A DNA stretch of 11,562 nt, from NCBI GenBank assembly GCA_012274205.1, contig JAAOZY010000187.1, forward strand, positions 1 to 11,562, read 5' to 3'. This DNA is from Betaproteobacteria bacterium. Its GTDB lineage: Bacteria; Pseudomonadota; Gammaproteobacteria; Burkholderiales; SG8-39. Shown piece by piece: positions 1 to 7,476 of this stretch; position 1 is the stretch's first letter; each line of letters opens with the position of its first letter. The notes beneath the pieces were generated by a model. That model was given only the letters and a program-made list of their open reading frames with translations, made no database searches and was not told the origin of the DNA. The position numbers and the translations under genes are program-made.

Positions 1-1065
1 CATGCGCCGGATGTGCGCACCGAAGGGGCAGCCCCTGCCGTGCGTGTCGTCGGAAAAATCGAAATTGTTCAGCGTTTCATCCGGCTGCGGACTGCCGTCC
101 ACCACACCGGCAGGCGGCGGCGCGGATACCTCATCCGGACGAACCACTCTGCCGTCGTCCCAGCGCCCCGCCAGTTTGGCGCGGACGTACGCGTCACTGA
201 CACCGAGCTGTGCTGCCCGGGCGGACACGAACCGGTCAAATTCGCCTTCGTGCTGCTCGATCTTGCGGAAAGCGGCGAAACTGCCATTGCGGAAGAATCC
301 GGGATCGATGCGCGCAGTCGGCAGCAACCAGGGATTGGGTCCCGGCCCCGGGTTGAGCAGCAGCCAGGGATTGAATCCCTCGTCGTTTGCGTAGCCCAGA
401 ATGAACTCGCCCGGGGCGTGGAGCTTGGGCGCCTTCGATTCCGGATCGGTGTCGGGGCTATGGAAACCGACAATTCGCGGATTGGATATGCCGTCACGAA
501 AGCCGAAATGCACCCTGCACCCTTCCTTGTCCGCGCGCAGATGGCAGCCGTCCAGGGCGGCAGTCCAGCCGTCCAGGCCGTCGGCGCCGGGGACTTGCCG
601 CAGGACTTCGGCAAATCGATCGAGTTCGCTTTCCGAGTCGGCATAGAACGAGAGCAGCAGGTGCGCGCGCGTGTGCTGAAATGAGGCTTCCCACCACGGC
701 GCGGCGCTGGCGCCGGAATCGGCGAGCCGGCGCGCCGCGCGCAGGGGGGCGCCTTCGGCGAATGCCAGTGCTTTTTCCCTGAACACCAGCAGCAGCGCCG
801 GGGACAGTCGCAGCTCCTGCAGGCCGCGGAAGGTGAAGCCGATGTGGGTCGGGCAGCAGCCGCGACGCTTGCGCACGATCACGTCTTCACTGTTCGCGGA
901 GGCGTCGGTGATCAAACCGAAGGCCACCAGCCCGGCGAGAAATGCGCGCGCGTCCTGCGGATTTTTCACCTCGAGGATGAAATGCCGGCTGCGACCGAAG
1001 TCGTAGCCATATGCGACCAGGCGCTGCACGTCCGCCTTTTCGGAAAACACCGGCGGCGCGCTCAT
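1..1065 (-). CDS. DyP-type heme peroxidase (C-terminus beyond window)
   Basis: Dye-decolorizing peroxidases use H2O2 and a b-type heme to oxidise dyes, phenolics and other substrates. I translated this frame by hand from the ATG at 1065; it stays open to base 1 and gives 355 residues. Visible family marks are an N-terminal IGFTFRGLQEL block (residues 75-85), the GxxDG motif as GFRDG (188-192, catalytic Asp191), PGEFILGY (218-225), NGSFAAFRKIEQ (260-271), and CPFGAHIRR (346-354), in which His351 should be the proximal heme ligand. About the last 100 residues are missing, so any C-terminal encapsulin-targeting tail cannot be judged. No signal peptide is seen, so it is probably cytoplasmic. The start overlaps the P450 stop as ATGA and has a GAGGAAGG ribosome site, so the two genes are probably translationally coupled. 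The family call is firm; the substrate is unknown. Confidence 0.92.
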   Translation of the reverse strand, partial: MSAPPVFSEKADVQRLVAYGYDFGRSRHFILEVKNPQDARAFLAGLVAFGLITDASANSEDVIVRKRRGCCPTHIGFTFRGLQELRLSPALLLVFREKALAFAEGAPLRAARRLADSGASAAPWWEASFQHTRAHLLLSFYADSESELDRFAEVLRQVPGADGLDGWTAALDGCHLRADKEGCRVHFGFRDGISNPRIVGFHSPDTDPESKAPKLHAPGEFILGYANDEGFNPWLLLNPGPGPNPWLLPTARIDPGFFRNGSFAAFRKIEQHEGEFDRFVSARAAQLGVSDAYVRAKLAGRWDDGRVVRPDEVSAPPPAGVVDGSPQPDETLNNFDFSDDTHGRGCPFGAHIRRM

Positions 1066-2927
1066 TCGCCTTCCTCGCGATACTGGTTGGCAATCATCGC
1101 GACTTCCAGTCTTGCGTAGGCGCTGAAGAAATAGCCGCCGGCGGGCGGCACGTCATGGCGCCGGATGGTGTCGACGAATTCCTTCGGGAATTTCCTCACC
1201 GGCAAGGGCGGCGCATCCTCGATGTGCTCGAACAACAGGTCGAACAGGGGGCCGATCTCGAGCGCGAAGTGCTCGATGTAGGCGTCGAAATCGCGGTCAT
1301 AAACGGTGTGCAGCACCAGTTTCGTATCGTTCTCGATGAATTCGAACCAGGCGAAATGCACGTGCCGGGCGTCGTGCAGCTTCTTCTCGATCCGTGGCGC
1401 GCCGTATTTGATGATCTTTTTCAGTTCCTCGGCGTGCACCGACAGCGGCTTCTTGATCTGCATGACCACGTTCAGCGGCGACTGCCTCAGGATCTCGAAA
1501 CGGTTGAATTCGAGCGGATAGCTGCTGCAGTTGAATCCCCAGAGCTTTTCCAGCCCCAGGGGTTCGCCGCTGGCCGGATCGAGGCGCTCTGCCAGGCCGG
1601 GCAGCAGCAGAACCTGCCTGACGATATGGGTGATCAGCGGCATGGCGAGATGCTGCCCGATGCATTGATGGGCATACCCGGTTTCGTCCGGTGCGCCGCC
1701 GAATATCAGGGTATCGTGGTAAGCGCGCGCGGCGAGGAATTGGGTCGAATGGCCCGATGGTTCAAGCGTGGCGCCGCCAATGGCGAGGATCACGGTCGTG
1801 CCCGCCGGAATCGAGCCCTGGTCGAAATCGACATTGCACAGGGTCTTGCGCGGAAGAAATGCGACCGGCGGATTCAGGCGCAGCGCTTCCCAGATGAGCG
1901 CCCCCAGTTGATGCGCGCCCGCGCCGCCCAGCCGGGACTTGCCCGCGGCTTCGTGCGCGCGCGCGAATGCCGCGCTGTCATGGAAGAATTCCCTGATCGC
2001 GATGGCGACGCTGGCCTGCACGTTGCCTATGGTTCCGGCAATCAGCCCGACGATCACCACCGCCAGCTCGGTGCCGCTGTAGTTGCTTGCAGCATTCGGT
2101 CCGGCCTGCCCGGCGATGCGCCGCAGCAGCGGAACGAAATCTTCCAGCGGCCGCCGGCCGCTTCGATTCTTGTAGGCGCGGATTTCCTTGAGCTCCAGGT
2201 CGATCGCCTCGATTGCATCCTTCTGCGCGCGTCCGATCTGTTCGCAGTACAGGTCGAGCAGAGCGGCGGTCCGCTGCAGCAGCGCACCCATGCCCCGTTC
2301 CGCCTCAGGCATGATCCCCGGTTCGGTGACGAAGTGCCGGCCCAGTATCTGGTAGTTGAGGCCGAGATAGGCGGCGCGCATGCTCGATTCGAGCAGCGTG
2401 TGGTCTTTCTGCGCATAGCCGAACAGGAAGCCCATGAAGCGCAGCGCCGTCTGCTCGGCGAGCTCGGCCAGATCGAACTGGCGCTGCTTCAGCGGCAGGG
2501 CTGCGGCCGCTAGAAATGCGACTTCCGCGAGCGCGGCAATGGTCGGAGCCTGCAGTGACTTCAGATAGGCGGCGGCGAAATCGCGCTGCGGCTGGTGGTC
2601 GCCGCCATCGAGTGCGAGCATGAACGTGCCGCTGCCCAACTCCCGGTAGGGCGCGTTGCTGAAGCGCTCGGTATCGGTCAGGGCGCACACGACGTGTTCC
2701 CTTTTGCTCAGCAGGTATACGCTCTGCTGGAATACCGATGTGTTGTCGCGCTCCTGGGCCGCTTTGGTGTCGGCGCGGCTTTGAAACTTGAGCAAAGGCC
2801 GGTGTATCGACAGGTACCTGTAGAGCGCGGCCCGGTCGGCGTCGTCCGACAGCCACTTGAACAGAATGCGGTTCGCCTCGAAGGGGCGGACGTGTTCGGC
2901 CAGTTCAAACTCGCGAAAATCCACCAT
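1062..2927 (-). CDS. cytochrome P450 with an extra C-terminal domain
   Basis: A 621-residue protein. A usual bacterial P450 is about 400-450 residues. Residues about 1-480 form the P450 part: C-helix-like FMLALDGGDHQPQR (102-115), I-helix segment VGLIAGTIGN (293-302), the K-helix ExxR as EALR (347-350), and the heme loop ending AHQCIGQHLA (419-428), where Cys422 should ligate the heme. The heme loop is unusual: the usual Phe seven residues before Cys is Glu415, and an FGG precedes an inserted stretch. The I-helix also lacks a clear acid-Thr pair (GTIG), so peroxide use or isomerase-type chemistry is as possible as monooxygenation. Residues about 485-621 are an added domain with VHFAWFEFIEND, YDRDFDAYIEHF and PPAGGYFFSAY. 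It recalls small alpha/beta proteins I associate with heme peroxidase or lipid oxygenase genes, but I cannot name it. There is no N-terminal membrane anchor. The ATG at 2927 has GGGAG at 2935-2939. Confidence 0.88.
   Translation of the reverse strand: MVDFREFELAEHVRPFEANRILFKWLSDDADRAALYRYLSIHRPLLKFQSRADTKAAQERDNTSVFQQSVYLLSKREHVVCALTDTERFSNAPYRELGSGTFMLALDGGDHQPQRDFAAAYLKSLQAPTIAALAEVAFLAAAALPLKQRQFDLAELAEQTALRFMGFLFGYAQKDHTLLESSMRAAYLGLNYQILGRHFVTEPGIMPEAERGMGALLQRTAALLDLYCEQIGRAQKDAIEAIDLELKEIRAYKNRSGRRPLEDFVPLLRRIAGQAGPNAASNYSGTELAVVIVGLIAGTIGNVQASVAIAIREFFHDSAAFARAHEAAGKSRLGGAGAHQLGALIWEALRLNPPVAFLPRKTLCNVDFDQGSIPAGTTVILAIGGATLEPSGHSTQFLAARAYHDTLIFGGAPDETGYAHQCIGQHLAMPLITHIVRQVLLLPGLAERLDPASGEPLGLEKLWGFNCSSYPLEFNRFEILRQSPLNVVMQIKKPLSVHAEELKKIIKYGAPRIEKKLHDARHVHFAWFEFIENDTKLVLHTVYDRDFDAYIEHFALEIGPLFDLLFEHIEDAPPLPVRKFPKEFVDTIRRHDVPPAGGYFFSAYARLEVAMIANQYREEGE
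1069..1076 (-). promoter_or_regulatory. ribosome binding site of the DyP gene
   Basis: On the minus strand GAGGAAGG lies just ahead of the ATG at 1065, inside the last codons of the P450 gene. It supports this start and re-initiation after the P450 stop codon. Confidence 0.65.
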
Positions 2928-3048
2928 GCTGGTTCTCCCGTTCGAATGTTGCGCCTGTCGGTGGCGCGCGCCTGCGTAATCGCCGAAACGCTACGCGCCC
3001 GGGGCGGTCAGCGTATAGCGAACTTTTTACCTTGACTTGCGCCGCAGC

Positions 3049-6000
3049 CTATTTCCGCTGCGCGGCGGACGGCTGGCGCAGCGCTTCGATCAGCGAGCGC
3101 GCCTGCTCCAGGTCGCGTGTGCCTTTGCCTTCCTCGAACCAGGCGTAGGCCGGCTCCAGGATCTGCAGCGCGTTCTCGGGCCGGCCCTGGCCCAGGCGCA
3201 GGCGGCCGAGGCTGATCGCGCTGCGCAGGCCCAGGCCGTGCAGCTGCTTTTCCTGCGCGAATGCAAGCGCGCCGGCGAACCAGCGCTCCGCCGCGGCGCT
3301 CTCGTCCCGCCCGTGCAGGGCGGCCGATTGCAGGCTCAGTTCGCCCAGCAGCCGCCGGATTTCCGCCTCGTAATAGCGCTCTCCATATCGGGACACGATA
3401 TCGAACGCCCGCTGCAGCAGCGCCAGCCCCTCATCCGGACGCCCTGCCATGGCGAGGCCTTCGGCCTGCAGCGCCAGGTAGAACGGCGTGGTTACCACGG
3501 CGCCGGTAGCCGCCCACATGTCATAGCCCTGACTCATTTCCGCGACGCCGGCTTCCGCATCGCCGAGCTCGGCGACGACGCGCCCGCGCATCAGCTTCGC
3601 GTGCGCGAGCCAGACGGCAAAACCGTTGTCTTCGCAGATCCGGATGGCGCGCTCGGCACTCTCCAGGGCTTGCGCATTCTCGCCCCTGAAATGGTGCACG
3701 GCGGTGCTGAATCCGTAGGCTTCGCCCATGCTGAATTTGTGCCCGAGTTCCTCAGCCAGGGCCACCACGCGCTGCGCGCGCGCCAGCGCCTGATCGGCAT
3801 AGCCGAGCTCCCATTTGCCCCAGGCGGAATAGCACAGGCACATGACTCCGGGGTCCTGCACCGACCTGGGCCGCTGCTGCAGGCGCTCGTATTCCGCCAG
3901 ACAGCTGTCCATGTGCCCGATCGCCGCCGCCAGCTCTCCCTGGTGGAACAGGATATTGGCGACGGCCCAGGTCGACTGCATCCGGCGCAGCGGCTCGGCC
4001 GCCCCGTTCAGCATCGCGGCGGCCTGCGTGGCGATGGCATGCGCCTTGTCGAAATCGGCGCGCATGAAATGGTAACCCTCCAGGCCGAGCTGAATTTTCA
4101 TCAGCGCACCCTGGTCGCCGGCGTCGCGGCACAGTTCCTCGGCGCGCGCGTAGATGCGCCCGACCTGGTCCGCGCCGTAACCCTCGGTCGCGATGAGCTG
4201 CGCCGCCAGGAGCAGCTGCAATTTGAGTTCGGCGCGGTCGCGCTCGGGCGCGGGTGCAATGCGCGCGATCAGCGCGAGGCCGCTGTTGAGATGGCTGATA
4301 GCCTCGGCATGGGCCGAACGCGAGGCCGCAAGCCGCGCGGCCTGCTCCCAGTAGGCGACGGCTTCGGCATCCATGCCGGCTTCGCTGCAGTGATAGGCCA
4401 GCAGTTCCGGCTGGCTTTGGGCCAGTCCCTGGAAGTTCTCGCCGACGACGAGCGCGATCGCGCGATGCAGCCGCCTGCGGTCGCGTTCCAGCAGGGACTG
4501 GTAAGCGGCATCGCGCACCAGCGCGTGCTTGAAGAAATAGTGCGTGTCCGGCGCCTCGCCTTTGGCGATCAGCAAGCCGGAATTGACCAGCGCGGCAAGC
4601 TGCGTTCCCAGATTACCGCTTCTGACCGGTGAACTTCCATGGGACAGCACCGCCTGCAGCAGCGCGAAGGAAAAATCGCGGCCGATGGCGGCGCCGAGCT
4701 GCGCCACCTGCTTTGCACTTGCCAGCCGGTCTAGGCGCGCCATCAGCAAGTCCTGGATCGTCGACGGAACCGTGAACCCCGCCGCCGGCGCGGAGCCCGT
4801 GCCCAGCTCCAGCGCCATGCGCGTCGATTCTTCGATGTACAGCGGCACGCCATCGGTCTTGTCCGCGAGCATGCGCGCGAGCTCTTCCGGCATGCTGGCC
4901 TCTCCGCAGGCGCCGCGTATCATCGCGCGCGTAGAATCCGGGGACAGGCCCTTGAGTTCGATTTCCTGCGCCGCGAGCGCGGCGGCGGGCGCCTGCATCG
5001 CTTCGGTGCGCCGGGTGAGCAGCACGAACAGCGGCAGGCGTGCGGCTGCGGCAATCAGGCGTTTCAGGAATTCCGTGGTCGAGGGATCGATCCAGTGCAT
5101 GTCTTCGACCATCAGGCACAGCGGCGCCTTGCGCGCTTCCCTGCAGATCCAGTTCACCAGCACGGCCAGGGTCAGCTGCCGCCGTTTTTCCGCCGGGTAG
5201 TCCAGCGCGGCGTAGCGCGACTCGAACGGGACCGAAAGCAGCGCCGCGATCAGCTGGACGGCGGCGGCGATTTCAATTTCCGGCGCCAGCGCGGCGGCGA
5301 TTTTCGCGAGCTTGCGTTCGGCGCTGTCGCCATCGCGAATCTGCAGCAGACGGCGCAGAAACTCGATGACCGGGTGGAATGCGCTGCCGCTGTGCTCCGG
5401 CGTGCAGCGCGTCTCTATGGTCTGGCCGGCCGAAAGAGCGGCGGCGCGTCCGAACTCGCGCAGCAGGCGCGACTTGCCAATTCCGGCTTCGCCCGAAACC
5501 AGGACCATGCGCAGCGCGCCCTTGCCCGCTGCCGCCCAGTGCTGCAGCAGCAGCTGCAGTTCGCGTTCGCGGCCGACAAATGGCGTGAGGCCGGGCGTGA
5601 GTCCCGGCGCCGCTTCGAAACCGCGGCCGCCGCGGCCCGGCGCTGCCCCGAGCGCGCGATAGACCGCGCTCGGGCGATCGAAGCCCTTGAGTTGCTGGAT
5701 GTGCTCGAGCCGACGGAACTCGAACTTGTCCTTGACGATCTGGCGCGTGGAATCGCTGACGACGAGTGTTCCGGGCTCGGCGATCGATTGCAAGCGGGCA
5801 GCGAGGTGAATGCCGACCCCGACCGGCTGGCCTGCCTTGACCACCACCGGCGCGGTCACGATGCCGATGCGCACGCGCACGCCCAGTTCGGCGACGGCAT
5901 CGATGATCTCCAGGCCGGCGCGCAGCGCGCGCGCGGCGGAGTCCTCGTGCGCGACCGGCACGCCGAAATAGCACATGATGCCGTCATCGCCCTGCGGGTC

Positions 6001-7191
6001 GTCGGAGACGCCGCCATGCCTGGTCACGATGTCCGCGCAGCGCTGGTGGTAGCTCGCGAGCAGTTCGCTGTACTTCTCTGCGCCCAGTCCGGCGAGCAGT
6101 CTGGTCGAATTGACCAAATCATGCGACAGGATGGTGACCTGGCGCAAATCGTCCTGCTGGCGCGCGCGACCGGCGTATGCGAACGGGACCAGCGCGCAAT
6201 CGCCGTACAGCGCGGCCTCCGCACACGCGACGCCCTGGGTTTCGGCCTCGCGCCGGGCCAGGGCAGCGGCCCGGCGCAAGGCCTCGCCCAGCGCGGAGCC
6301 GCGCGCGAGTTCGGCATAGATTTCCTGCAGGAATTCCGCACCGGCGCCGGCCGTGGACGCGCAAACCAGGAGATTGAGCCCGTGGCGGCAGGCCGCCATG
6401 GCCAGCGCGACGTTATGCGTGGACGCGGGTGCGCCCGCGGATGCCGGCTCCGGCCCCGCGGAAACGAGCAGCTGCGGCGCATGCGGCAGCGCCGCAATCT
6501 CGCGCAGGAAGACCGCGCTGTCGCCGGGCCACGAGCGGATATCGCCGTCCGTGCTGCGGCCGGCGCTCGCCGCGCCGGCAAAATGGACGATGTCGCTGGC
6601 ACCGATCAGCTGTAGCAGGCGTTGGCGTTCCGGCGCGCCGGCTTGCACCCATTGCAGCGCGAGCCCGGGGATCGCGCCCAGCCGCGCCGCCAGGTCCTGC
6701 GGCTGCGATGCAGCGTCTGCGCCTACGATCAGAACCCGCAGCACTTCGCGCTCCGGTCGCGCGGCGTGCGTGGGCGGCGCCTCCTCGTCGCCGATGATCT
6801 GCCTCGAGATTCTGAATTTCTCGCCAAGGAAATGCTCGCCATCGAACGCGATCTCCCAGGGAATCGCAATCAGCGATGCGCTCAGCTGGAAATACAGGCA
6901 GCGCGGCGGGCTCTGGATCAGAAAGGCGCGAATTGCCTCGGGCAGGAGTCGGGTAAATATTTCGCTGCCCCGATTCTGCCGTTGCGCGGCCGCATCGCAG
7001 TGCCCGGCGCATTGGGCACCGCCGCTGGCCGACCCCCGCTGTGCGGGCTGCTTCAGCTGCGCGATTAGACCGGGAACGAGCACAATGCGTCCGAAACGCG
7101 CGACCGAGCGCGCGTCGGTCAGCGAAACCGACAGACCAGCCTCGTCATGCAGGATGGTGACGTTGATCGGCCGCAAATCGCTGCTGTGCAA
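3049..7191 (-). CDS. CHAT - class III cyclase - STAND ATPase - TPR signalling protein
   Basis: A 1380-residue multidomain regulator, probably cytoplasmic. Residues about 85-340 form a CHAT (caspase-like) fold: IPWEIAFDGEHFLG (110-123), SDIVHFAGAAS (199-209), and ALYGDCALVPF (327-337). Residues about 348-515 form a class III adenylate/guanylate cyclase domain, with metal ligands Asp358 (SHDLVNST) and Asp403 (GDDGIMCYFG), and HLAARLQ at 462-468. Residues about 537-800 form the STAND/AAA ATPase, with Walker A GEAGIGKS (567-574) and Walker B LCLMVEDMHWID (691-702). FFKHALVRDAAYQSLLER (886-903) is typical of the arm that follows this ATPase. Residues about 930-1370 are helical TPR-like repeats. 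The CHAT catalytic residues look degenerate: the usual GHG is GAA, and no Cys sits at the NACxSG position. The cyclase has His462 where the transition-state Asn is expected. The start is TTG at 7191 with GGGAGG seven bases upstream; no in-frame ATG occurs until residue 265. Domain calls are firm, but the signal and product are unknown. Confidence 0.9.
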   Translation of the reverse strand: MHSSDLRPINVTILHDEAGLSVSLTDARSVARFGRIVLVPGLIAQLKQPAQRGSASGGAQCAGHCDAAAQRQNRGSEIFTRLLPEAIRAFLIQSPPRCLYFQLSASLIAIPWEIAFDGEHFLGEKFRISRQIIGDEEAPPTHAARPEREVLRVLIVGADAASQPQDLAARLGAIPGLALQWVQAGAPERQRLLQLIGASDIVHFAGAASAGRSTDGDIRSWPGDSAVFLREIAALPHAPQLLVSAGPEPASAGAPASTHNVALAMAACRHGLNLLVCASTAGAGAEFLQEIYAELARGSALGEALRRAAALARREAETQGVACAEAALYGDCALVPFAYAGRARQQDDLRQVTILSHDLVNSTRLLAGLGAEKYSELLASYHQRCADIVTRHGGVSDDPQGDDGIMCYFGVPVAHEDSAARALRAGLEIIDAVAELGVRVRIGIVTAPVVVKAGQPVGVGIHLAARLQSIAEPGTLVVSDSTRQIVKDKFEFRRLEHIQQLKGFDRPSAVYRALGAAPGRGGRGFEAAPGLTPGLTPFVGRERELQLLLQHWAAAGKGALRMVLVSGEAGIGKSRLLREFGRAAALSAGQTIETRCTPEHSGSAFHPVIEFLRRLLQIRDGDSAERKLAKIAAALAPEIEIAAAVQLIAALLSVPFESRYAALDYPAEKRRQLTLAVLVNWICREARKAPLCLMVEDMHWIDPSTTEFLKRLIAAAARLPLFVLLTRRTEAMQAPAAALAAQEIELKGLSPDSTRAMIRGACGEASMPEELARMLADKTDGVPLYIEESTRMALELGTGSAPAAGFTVPSTIQDLLMARLDRLASAKQVAQLGAAIGRDFSFALLQAVLSHGSSPVRSGNLGTQLAALVNSGLLIAKGEAPDTHYFFKHALVRDAAYQSLLERDRRRLHRAIALVVGENFQGLAQSQPELLAYHCSEAGMDAEAVAYWEQAARLAASRSAHAEAISHLNSGLALIARIAPAPERDRAELKLQLLLAAQLIATEGYGADQVGRIYARAEELCRDAGDQGALMKIQLGLEGYHFMRADFDKAHAIATQAAAMLNGAAEPLRRMQSTWAVANILFHQGELAAAIGHMDSCLAEYERLQQRPRSVQDPGVMCLCYSAWGKWELGYADQALARAQRVVALAEELGHKFSMGEAYGFSTAVHHFRGENAQALESAERAIRICEDNGFAVWLAHAKLMRGRVVAELGDAEAGVAEMSQGYDMWAATGAVVTTPFYLALQAEGLAMAGRPDEGLALLQRAFDIVSRYGERYYEAEIRRLLGELSLQSAALHGRDESAAAERWFAGALAFAQEKQLHGLGLRSAISLGRLRLGQGRPENALQILEPAYAWFEEGKGTRDLEQARSLIEALRQPSAAQRK

Positions 7192-7222
7192 AGCTCCCCC
7201 TCCCAGCCTGGATGGTTTTTTT

Positions 7223-7228
7223 CTTATA
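7223..7228 (-). promoter_or_regulatory. possible -10 element for the CHAT-cyclase gene
   Basis: The minus strand reads TATAAG followed by a run of seven A, about 30 bases before the TTG start. No convincing -35 box is found at 16-18 bases, so an activator would be needed if this is real. It lies between the hairpin cluster and the gene, so the gene could be transcribed separately from its upstream neighbour. Confidence 0.3.
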
Positions 7229-7292
7229 TTGCTGCGCGTCTGCCATCCTCGCGCGCTCGCGGTCGCCGCTTGTGGGTCAGTGCTTATTTCAA

Positions 7293-7357
7293 ACGAGGGG
7301 ATACCGCCCCTCGTGCTCCCCTGGATCAGGGGCCATTTCGGTAAATCTGAAATGGCC
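7293..7357. terminator. three tandem perfect hairpins between two minus-strand genes
   Basis: Three perfect inverted repeats lie back to back: ACGAGGGG/CCCCTCGT (7293-7300 with 7307-7314, 6-base loop), CCCCTG/CAGGGG (7318-7323 with 7327-7332, 3-base loop), and GGCCATTTC/GAAATGGCC (7331-7339 with 7349-7357, 9-base loop). The second and third share two bases, so they compete for pairing. There is no T tract after them on the plus strand, and only a short TTT on the minus strand, so this is not a classic intrinsic terminator. It may be an mRNA-stabilising or processing element, an attenuator or a protein-binding site. The rest of the 285-bp gap (7192-7476) holds one further hairpin and a possible promoter, and no gene. 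Confidence 0.45.
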
Positions 7358-7449
7358 TCTCAGTCGACGCGATGGGCGGTTCGCGATACGCAGCCTTCCA
7401 GTCCAGCTGTCTGGCCGCAGAATGTACTCCGCATTGCGGCCGAGGGAAA

Positions 7450-7473
7450 GGGGCTGCGGCCGCGTGCGGCCCC
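7450..7473 (-). terminator. candidate intrinsic terminator of the phosphodiesterase gene
   Basis: Three bases after the TGA stop of the phosphodiesterase, the minus strand holds GGGGCCGC and GCAGCCCC separated by 8 bases, pairing with one mismatch, followed by TTTCCC. An inner GGCCGC/GCGGCC pairing is an alternative. The stem is GC-rich and the T run is short, so termination may be partial. Confidence 0.5.
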
Positions 7474-7476
7474 GAT

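Noticed and set aside
13..684. 223-residue plus-strand open frame at the left edge
   Set aside because: The minus strand here encodes DyP motifs without interruption to base 1, so this is its shadow.
1011..2513. 500-residue plus-strand open frame opposite the P450
   Set aside because: It is antisense to a clear P450, has no recognisable motif, and is rich in R, A, G and Q as expected of GC-rich shadow frames.
3020..3045. Sigma-70 promoter on the plus strand (TTGACT)
   Set aside because: No matching -10 box and no plus-strand gene follows.
3037..4632. 531-residue plus-strand open frame
   Set aside because: It is the complement of the TPR and ATPase region of the CHAT-cyclase gene, with no motif of its own.
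5095..6615. 506-residue plus-strand open frame
   Set aside because: Shadow of the ATPase, cyclase and CHAT coding region, which carries clear domain motifs on the minus strand.
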